From the NCBI RefSeq assembly GCF_004027225.2, contig NC_044302.2, positions 76,075,253 to 76,139,252 of the forward strand: a stretch of 64,000 nucleotides of DNA, in the 5' to 3' direction. Position numbers and translations under genes: made by a program. Below, piece after piece: positions 55,893 through 64,000 of the stretch. Positions within the stretch are counted from its first letter, which is position 1, and every line of letters starts with the position of its first letter. The DNA comes from Strigops habroptila. Taxonomy: Eukaryota; Chordata; Aves; Psittaciformes; Psittacidae. The notes under the pieces were generated by a model. That model did no database searches, was not told where the DNA came from, and saw nothing but the letters and a program-made list of their open reading frames with translations.

Positions 55893-56027
55893 CAGTTTCA
55901 GCATTGTCCTCATGACCGTGCTCACAGGCTATGCAGGAACCAGACTACAAATATTAGTTCAGTTTTGAAAGCCCGGTGGGATCTCTGTGGTCTGACAACC
56001 CAGTGGCTTAACACACTGCCAGTCCAG
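55893..56027 (+). other. Exon-like segment, candidate next exon of the same transcript
   Basis: The acceptor is gactcttttctcacag and the donor CCAG|gtatgc. The segment is exactly 135 nt. Only frame 0 is open across it (45 codons, starting QFQHCPHDRAHRLC and ending TQWLNTLPVQ); the other two frames have stops. That open frame joins in phase with the frame ending at 53356. There is no recognised domain and no repeat similarity that I know. Coding status is unproven. Confidence 0.35.
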
Positions 56028-59000
56028 GTATGCATTTCCTTACTAGCTTAATGTTTTTCTCCCTAAGCGAGCCTCTGAGAGCCTCACTAAAAGCAGGCTA
56101 ATGCCTGTATGTGGGCTGCAGTGTGCTCTCAGTTGAGATCTGCAGAAGAAAAGGCCAAATCATGTCTGCATTCCCCAAGTTACTCTCTGCTCTGCTGGAA
56201 GTCAGTAGAATTAAGCTGGCATTTGAATGTTCCAGCAATTAGCTGACAGAAATGTGAAAGACAGGGAATAGAACAAATGAAGTTGGGGTATCTGTACACT
56301 GACTGCAATTCTTTCCAGTATCCTCTATCTTCCATTTTCGATAGGGAGAGAATGACTTGGAATTTAGTGATGTAACATATCTGTGAGCCATTATCAATAT
56401 CACTGGGAAGATCCCAGAGCTCTTTTCCGTTATCTCATAAAGAGGTGCATCATAGTAGATAGATAGGAAACCAAAACCAGTAGGCAGTCACCCCTGGTAG
56501 AACAGAAAACCAGTGAAGAGGTTATAAAACAAAAGTAGACATAGCTGCTGACTGATGAGATAATTTATGCTATATATTCCGGTTTTTCCAACTTTGGAAG
56601 TAATAAAATGCTTACATTTAAGTTATTGACATTAAATAAGTGTTGAAATAAATCTGGCAAAGTAACGTATTCTTGCCTTCCTTTTGTCCTGTGGAGACAG
56701 CTGAAATCTTTCAGGGAAGCCCTTCTGAGATTCCAGCCCTAGGGATGCAAGATGTTTGGCACCGCAGCCAAAGGTAATGAACTGAAAACACAAATAAATA
56801 ATGTTTTTTAGGAAAACTGTGCAGCTGTGATACTCCTGAGACACTGCCTCAGGGAACGTAATCCTCTTTTGAAAAATTAGGGAGTACTGCAGTACTTTCA
56901 GGTCTTTTAAACAAATGCAGTTGACCATAAGATGGTGCAGTACAGGGCATCTCAAGGATTTTTGATTGTGTGCAGTGATTTTAAATATTGGATTTCTTTC
57001 TAGAAGTGAAGAAACTGGACTTGATGACTTTACTGAGATTAATTGCCCTTCATGGTGGATTGTTAAAATTTGATCTACAAAAGCTGTTCTTCTAAAAATA
57101 TATGAAAATAAGAGGCATTATGTAAATAATGGAATAAAAGGAGACCTCTACATAAATGTAAGAAGGAAAGAGATTAAATAGTCATTGGTCTTAGAAGCAT
57201 CAATATATGCAAGAAAAGACTAGACAAACCAAACCAGAAAGTAAATAAGGGAGGAAAAAAAGGATATGGAAATGCAGTAATTTTATTGCTGTTTTGTATT
57301 GTCTAACACAGCTTTTCCTTTTCTTTTATACTGAAAGTACTGTGTGTTGGTAGCATTTTAATAAAGGATTGTTCTTTTTTGGTTTTGTGGAGAAATAGAG
57401 TAGGATTTTCTGTGATTAAAAACAGCTGCCACAGAACTGTGCTTAAGAGATGGGAGTGGGGTTCTGAGCAATATGTGATGATGAGTGAGATAACACTCAT
57501 AAGTAGGAGAACTCAATAGAAGCTTTGGCTGAGGTGAGACATAGTTTCAGTGTGTGTATTTTACATCAGTCTTGACATTGCCACTCTAGAAAACAAATCT
57601 GACCCAGTTTGGGGAGTATGTTGAGCCTTATACAGTTGCAATGACTGGTAATGAGTGGTGTAACACTGTCTGTAAGTTGTGTACTTCCACAAGAAAGATT
57701 CATGTGGAGTCATTGCAGTGGTAGGGGTCTGCCAGTGCCTTTCCCCCGCTCTCTCCAAGGGCTGTGCCCCAATGGCACACACATGACTAAGGGCAGAAAC
57801 TGTTAGGAACCTCATAATACGTGTGTGGTTTTGCTGTGAAGACATAGCGCCTTGTCTTTGTTAAATAAGTAGCAATCTCACTGTTCCTTTGGAGAACTTG
57901 GGAGGACAGCTCTGCTGATCCTCCAAAAGTAGTAAGCATTCTGTAAGCTTTGAGACCAATTGTGTGAAATGGCTGTGTGCATAGGCATTCTGCATGCTGG
58001 AGTACCTTGACTCAAAACCTCATCATGCCTAGCCTTTGTGTTGGCTTTAAGTCTATACCTGATTATGATTGATTAGGGATTGATGTTTTCAACAAAGGGC
58101 GTTGATTAATACTTGTGGAGTTTGTTAGAAACATGATCATACATCCACACACATATTGTACTTGGCATGCAATGTAATGTAATGTGCAGTGCAATTAGCT
58201 ATGGGGCAGTGATGATTAAGCAGCATAGGATCTTCCTTCCAAATTGTATGCTTCTGTTTTTTATTTCTGGGACTGCAGTTCTCTTTCCTCAGTCTGATTC
58301 ATTCTGAGTCATAAAAAACACATCCTCATTGAAATGGGGTGCACAGCAGCAGGGGCTGTCATGCTAGTTCTGCACCATTAGGTAATTGTTTGAGTCTTTT
58401 CTAGTGGAGATGTCTGTTATGCAAGCAGTACAAAAAGACTAGGAGAATGTGGGCGTCTGGTGGGAGGATTCAAAGTTAGAGGAAAAATACCTATTAGAAA
58501 AAATTCAGCTTGAGCTTGCTTATTAATAACTTGCCAATATTTCCACTTTAAAATATTTGTACAGTGTAACTCCAGGTATGGAAATGATTGCTTGTACACA
58601 GAACTAATTCTCTTTAATACAGTGAAAAAGGACCATGAAGAGTCATCTATTTGGAGGTCGATTTGGGACCCAGTTCTGATACTGGATCAGTTCTTATGAC
58701 AGACATTAGTGGAATTATATATTAAAATGTGTCTCAGAAATCAGAGTGTGAGATGTTTGGTGATTTTTATCAGTTAACTCATCAGTCTTACTGATAGCAG
58801 CACAGCAACTTCTATCCATTGTTCTAATCCTTCAGTCTCATTAGGTAGGAAGTTTAGTAGGAAGTATTCTGATTTACAAACAAGGTTACCTCCTTGTGTG
58901 AAAGGTAGAATTTGAAGCAGATAGCACTACAATTAATATATTTTAAATTAATTTTCTCATCTACTGACTAAAATTCAAAAACTGTTTACTCAGAAGCAGG

Positions 59001-62000
59001 CAGCCTACTCCTCCACTGCTTGGGGAGATATCAGATTAAAGAAGACAGCCACCAAGGATAGCACGTTAGAAATGACATCTATAGTCACAAAGGGAGGTAT
59101 TTATACAGGGTTGAGGCACTTCCCTCCCCCATGCTGTGAGCAAGTTAAGAAGGATCATTACGTGTAGCTGAAAAATCACCTCTTCCCTCATGTCACTGAT
59201 GGGAGAAGAAGAAAATGTCTGGAGAGCTGATTTGGAGTAAGAAGTAGAGGAAGCAGAATGGCTGACATGAAATATGCTTTATTTTTAAAGCATTGGTTGA
59301 AGTACAGTTGATTAGATTTGCTTTGATAGCAGCTGGGACTTAGCTTAGATAGAAACATGAACAGAACTGCCTGAACAGCAAGAAGGGGAAAATTACTCTA
59401 TTAGTGCAAAAAAGCCAGGACACAACATTATTAATGAAAATATTTTAAATAAAAAAAGTAATATGGATTTTCCTTTCTTTCAAGTAGAGTACTATATAAA
59501 GATAAAATGTGTAAGTCTGTTGTTTTACACACAATGCATCTCTTATTTATTTTAAATCCCTTTTTGCTTTGAGATACCTTCCATGGCTATGAATTATGAG
59601 AGTGTCTTTTTTAACTGTGTAGCTTTCAGTAAAATCCATTATCAATTCTTTGTTTGAATTCAGTTCACATTGTCTTTTCATAGGCTATAAAGAGGCTCAA
59701 TCTGTTCCAGAACAGTAATCACAATCCATTAAACTCTGTTCCCTGTAGTCTTTGTTCCCAGTTACATGTGATACTGTAATTGCGTGTGAGTGGTAGACAA
59801 AAAAAATCTTTAAGCAGCCTTGCAAAATTGTCATGAAGATTTATCAGTCCAGGCAAAACATATACTTGCCTTCCCTTTAGAGTGATGATAATTTCCCTGG
59901 AAAATTTAAAAGTGTTTCACTTACCCTATTAAAAAAACAGAAAAGCATCCCATGCTCCCCTGTCCAAACCAATCCCACCCTGGAGGAGTGTGATCCAGAT
60001 ACAAAATTGTGTCTAAAAGAAGTATTCCTCTATTAACTCATTACTATTCTTGATCACTAACTTAATCTGCATGGTGTGAAGAGAAGCCAGGAACAAAAAA
60101 AGCCTTTCATGTTAACTTCAGAGATAATGGAGCTCATGATCTAAAAGGTTGTCTCTGTAGATAGAAGGTCTGATATTTTTTTCTGCCACATCAAACCTGT
60201 TTTGAACTGCTTTAACTCAATTGATTTCAGAGAGGAAGATTTATAAATATGGTATAAGATCATAAGCTTATTGACAGATTTAAGTTAAATAATAAGTACA
60301 ATAATAGAGGATGTTAGATTAAAGCTGCAGCCCTGTGTGGTTTTCAATGTGTTTTCAGTCCAGAGGGATGAAGAGCCTTAAAAATGAGGCTCAGCTGAGC
60401 AGCCTGTCTGATCACAGCAGTTGAGAGAGCTGCAGAAGTAGATTTCTACTGTTTTTCTATGCTATTTCTACTGCTAATGATATTCTTAGAGTAGTGGAGT
60501 ATACTGTGGAGAGCTTCAGTGAAGCTAAGGTATTTTACTTTTTATCTAGCTGTGTAAGATGAATCTGCTCAAATGGAGAATAGTGAAAGAATGAGTTTCA
60601 TCAGAAATCAGCATTTCAGTATTTTAGCCCCCGCTGATTCATATCTTTGTCTTGAAATGAGCAAGTTGGTTTGGTTTCAGTGGGCTACTCACAGACCGTC
60701 CAAACCTTTAGTTGTTTTGCTGTTAACAATACCAATGTATTCTGCAGTTAATAGGCTCAAGCCTAACAGTCTCAGTGCTATAACCAGCTCCAGACCTTGC
60801 ACAGTGTGGTTTGAGTTCTTTGGTCTTTTGTGTAGACTGCCTTTTCCACAACCCTCTGGACGGTAAATTCAAGCAGTGTTGTTAGAACCAGCTTTAATTT
60901 CTTCTCTTCGCCTTAAAAAGAAAATACTTCCGTTTTAATGGAAAAATGACTGCAGCAAATTGCAAGAGTGGGCTGTGATGCTGAATGGTAAGATGCTGAC
61001 CAGGAGAGCACCCTGGGCATCTTTTCCTGCATTATTCTCCTGGGATTCATAGAAGTGTAACCCATTCATTTCAAGGCACCAGAGAGCCTCTGGAATTAGT
61101 GTTGCAGTTTCTCTTGAGGAGTATTGGCTATTACAGAATGAAAAGGGCTTCTAAAGGTAATATATGGGGACTTGCCATAGGTATTTCTCTTTTTATAAAA
61201 ACAAGCACAATCAAACTGCAGTACTTACCTATTCTTTTCTTCCCAAAATAAATGCTTTACTGGTGTTTTGTAAAAAGAATGAATACCTGCCAGCAAGCTA
61301 TTATTCCTGAGGAACCATACAAAAACATGCAGTGTGTATGAATGGAGGAAAGAAAGAGATTTGGTGAGAAATATATTTCCATCTTCAGTATTTACTTCTT
61401 TATAACAAAAGAGAAAAGTCTACTTTATGAAAATATTTTGACAGTGTTCTTTTAAATGTAAGCTTTGATTTCAAGCATTTAATCTGCAGCATGGTTTGAC
61501 TGTGAAACAGACATAGTAATTATCTGGCCTATTCTTCCTATTTTGTATAACAAATTTGTTTAATTGGAAGTTGGATAGCAACTTGAAACCAAATATACTT
61601 GGTGTGTATTTGGGTGAAATGGAAGGGATCTAGAGTGAAAAAAAAAAAGTGTGTTACACAGTGGACAATTCTATCATATTTGCAGTCTTCATTTATCGGT
61701 CCTGGGTTAGTAGTTTAGGAAAGCCAAGGCACATGTGGGTTTATAACCTGTTAGAAAATACACTTCAGATAGATGTATATTAAGTTGACCAGTGGATTGG
61801 GCGTGGTCAGTGACCAAAATACCAGCTTAAAGTGCTTTTGTGAGCCATCTGAGCATGGTCCTAGTCTACTATAAATGTGAAATATTTCCTTTGATTTTCT
61901 TGTAAAATTAATGAGGTCCTAGACAAACAAGAAATTCTGTGTATACACATGTTTATGGATCAACCATTTTGTCTGTGGAAATGTATAATATATGTAATAT

Positions 62001-62855
62001 GTTGGTAATGTAGCAGCTGTATGTATACTATGTGTAAGAAAATACTGGTAAATGAAGGTTAAAATTAATTCTCAGGTAATTTCCTTTGAGATGAGCTTCT
62101 GATTTTAGTTTGGTTTGGATATGAGCCTTTGGTAACTATATATGTGTTAAATTTTCAGTTTTGTAGTTCGGAATTTCAGAGAAGAATTAAGGAAGACTAC
62201 ATAAGTATGCATTGGATATTCAAGACTGCTGTCTGAAATTTAACGTAAGAAGTATTCCTCTGTCAAATTGCAATAGATCTTTCCTAGCATATATTTCCAG
62301 AAATATCAGGACAAATACAAAGTTTACAGTCCTATTGTTTATGTCCTAGAGGAAAATAACACTGACATCTTGGGGATCAAACCTCCTTTCTATAGTTGCA
62401 TGACCATAGGCATTTTTCATACTGTAAACTATTGCAATTTGGCCAATTCCGAAGGACGTGAATCCTCTTTAGATCTGTGTCATATGACAGACTTATGCAG
62501 GTATCTGATATGTTCTATAGCATAATGCTAGATGCCTATGTTTAGGCACCTGAATTAAGACATTAATTTGCGTGAAACAGATATTAGAATGATGACTATA
62601 CTTTAAAAAAAGTCAACAGATCATTAATACTGGTTTGGACATCAGAGAAAGGCTTGAGCGGAATGGTGTGAATTAGATTTAGGGTCTTGCACGAAATAAT
62701 GTGGATAAAGCCAAACTGATGGTTGCTAAATGAGTATAAACCATTTAGTGTGGAATGGAATAGGTACTCCATATGAGGAACAGTAGAATAGCAATCTGAT
62801 TGACTATTTTTATATTAATGATAATATCAAGTTTACATAAGTACTACAGACTTCC
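56028..62855. other. Intergenic sequence before the LTR
   Basis: AT-rich with no recognised gene or transposable element. A short AATGT-type repeat occurs at about 58,168-58,185. The 97-codon frame at 60,573-60,866 has no similarity or splice support. Confidence 0.6.
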
Positions 62856-64000
62856 TGTGGTGGGTTGACCCTGGCTGTAAGACAGGTGCCCACTAAGCTG
62901 CTGCATCACTCTTCACTGCACAGGGGAGTGAAAATATGACAAAAGGCTTGTAGGTCAACATAAGGGACCTTGCACAGGGATCTGCACAGCGAGAGATCCC
63001 TCACCGGTTAGTGTCATGGGTGAAACAAACTCATCTTGGGGAAGTTAGTATAATTCATTATGAATCAAATCAGAATAGGATAATGAGAAATAAAACCGAA
63101 TCTTAAAAACAGCTTCCCCCAGCCCCTCCCTTCTTCCTGGGCTCAATGTTACTCCTGAATTTTCCACCTCCTCCTGCTCCCCAGCAGCATAGGGAGATGG
63201 GAGAGAGGCGTTGCAGTCAGTTCATCACAGCAGTTTCTGCTGCTCCTTCCTCCTCAAGGGGAGGAATCCTCACACTCTTCCCCTGCTCCAGTGTAGGGTC
63301 CCTCCCACAGCAGAAAGTCCTCCATGAACTTCTCTAACTTGAGTCCTTCCTATGGGCTTCAGTTCTTCACAAACTGCTCCAGCATGGGTCCCTTCCATGG
63401 GGTGCAGCCCTTCAGGACCAGACTGCTCCAGCGTGGGTCCCTTCTATGGGGTTCATCCTTCAGGAACAGGCTGCTCCAGCGTGGGTCCCTTCCGTGGGGT
63501 GCATCCTTCAGGAACAGGCTGCTCCAGCGTGGGACCCTTCTATGGGGTGCAGCTCTTCAGGAACAGGCTGCTCCAGCATGGGTCCCTTCCATCGGTACAG
63601 TCCTTCAGGAACAGACTGCTCCAGCATGAGTCCCTTCCATGGGTGCAGTCCTTCAGGAACAGACTGCTCCAGTGCGGGTCCCTTCCATGGGGTGCAATCC
63701 TTCAGGAACAGACTGCTCCAGCGTTGGTCCCCCATGGGGTCACCAGTCCTGCAGCAAATCTTCTCCAGTTCAGGCTTCCCATGACATCATGGCCTCCTTC
63801 GGGCATCCTCCTGCTCTGGTGTGGGGTCCTCCATGGGCTGCAGATGGAGATCTGCTCCACCATGGACCTGCATGAGCTGCAGGGGCACAGCCTGCCTCAC
63901 CATGGTCTGCACCGTGGGCTGCAGGGGAATCTCTGCTACAGTGCCTGGAGCATCTCCTGCCCTCCTTCTGCACTGACTTGGGTGTCTGCAGAGCTGTTGC
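62856..64000 (+). mobile_element. Endogenous retrovirus LTR, 5' part, cut by the window end
   Basis: It starts TGTGGTGGGTTGACCCTGGC, matching the beginning of an LTR family that I recall as common in neoavian genomes. It then has a GAGAAATAAAACC segment (near 63,086), a C-rich stretch, an eight-unit minisatellite and a further CTCCACCATGG-type region. No primer-binding site or viral gene lies in the window, so solo LTR or provirus cannot be told apart. The many small changes argue against activity. Confidence 0.8.
63374..63735 (+). repeat. Minisatellite inside the LTR: eight units of 48-49 bp
   Basis: The core CTGCTCCAG recurs at 63374, 63423, 63471, 63519, 63568, 63616, 63664 and 63713, giving steps of 49, 48, 48, 49, 48, 48 and 49. 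Each unit also carries GGGTCCCTTCCATGGGGTGC and TCCTTCAGGAACAGA with small variants. Since 48 is divisible by three, both strands show repetitive open frames of no coding meaning. Confidence 0.95.

Noticed and set aside
38000..62855. Search for exons of SV2C, the next gene expected in this synteny block
   Set aside because: No frame resembles the SV2 transporter family; the gene probably lies to the right of the window.
63146..63973. Several 60-110 codon open frames on both strands at the right end
   Set aside because: They lie in the LTR and its 48-49 bp tandem array. The repeating peptide follows from a period divisible by three.

Overview
The window is bird nuclear DNA, most likely from a neoavian species. 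It has vertebrate split genes with GT-AG introns, several CR1 LINE 3' ends with the avian ATTCTATG-type tail, and an LTR beginning TGTGGTGGGTTGACC that I recall as a family common in Neoaves. Coding density is low and the sequence is AT-rich apart from one strong CpG island. The gene order ANKDD1B then POC5, tail to tail, matches human 5q13 and, as far as I recall, the chicken Z chromosome. The Z assignment is inference. There are no prokaryotic features.

Bases 1-7,800 hold the last five coding exons and 3' UTR of ANKDD1B on the plus strand: one and a half ankyrin repeats, a death domain split over two exons, and a short tail. All splice phases agree and a poly(A) signal follows. After about 1 kb of gap, POC5 runs on the minus strand. 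Eleven coding exons between 34,118 and 9,058 join without a frame conflict into a predicted 537-residue protein. A poly(A) signal sits at 8,783-8,788 and a probable non-coding first exon lies in the CpG island at about 37.5 kb. POC5 is a centrin-binding protein of the centriole lumen. ANKDD1B is an uncharacterised ankyrin/death-domain protein. I see no sign that the two act together; their adjacency is conserved synteny.

The CpG island (about 37.36-37.99 kb) has CCAAT boxes in both orientations, a GC box and donor sites facing both ways, so it may be a bidirectional promoter. From 38 kb to 62.86 kb I find no recognisable gene. I would expect SV2C further right in this synteny block, but no SV2C-like exon is present. 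This part holds CR1 copies (41.6-42.3 kb and 49.0 kb), a much older CR1/L3-like copy (48.2-48.75 kb), small tandem duplications, a CpG-rich patch with an AP-1/MARE site at about 45.5 kb, and two exon-like segments at 53.2 and 55.9 kb whose open frames join in phase. The right end (62,856-64,000) is the 5' part of an LTR carrying eight 48-49 bp tandem units.

I found no clearly new biological system. The items most worth a second look are the two in-phase exon-like segments, the CpG patch at 45.5 kb, the LTR minisatellite and two long hairpins. All exon calls were made by eye from splice signals, phase and remembered protein families.
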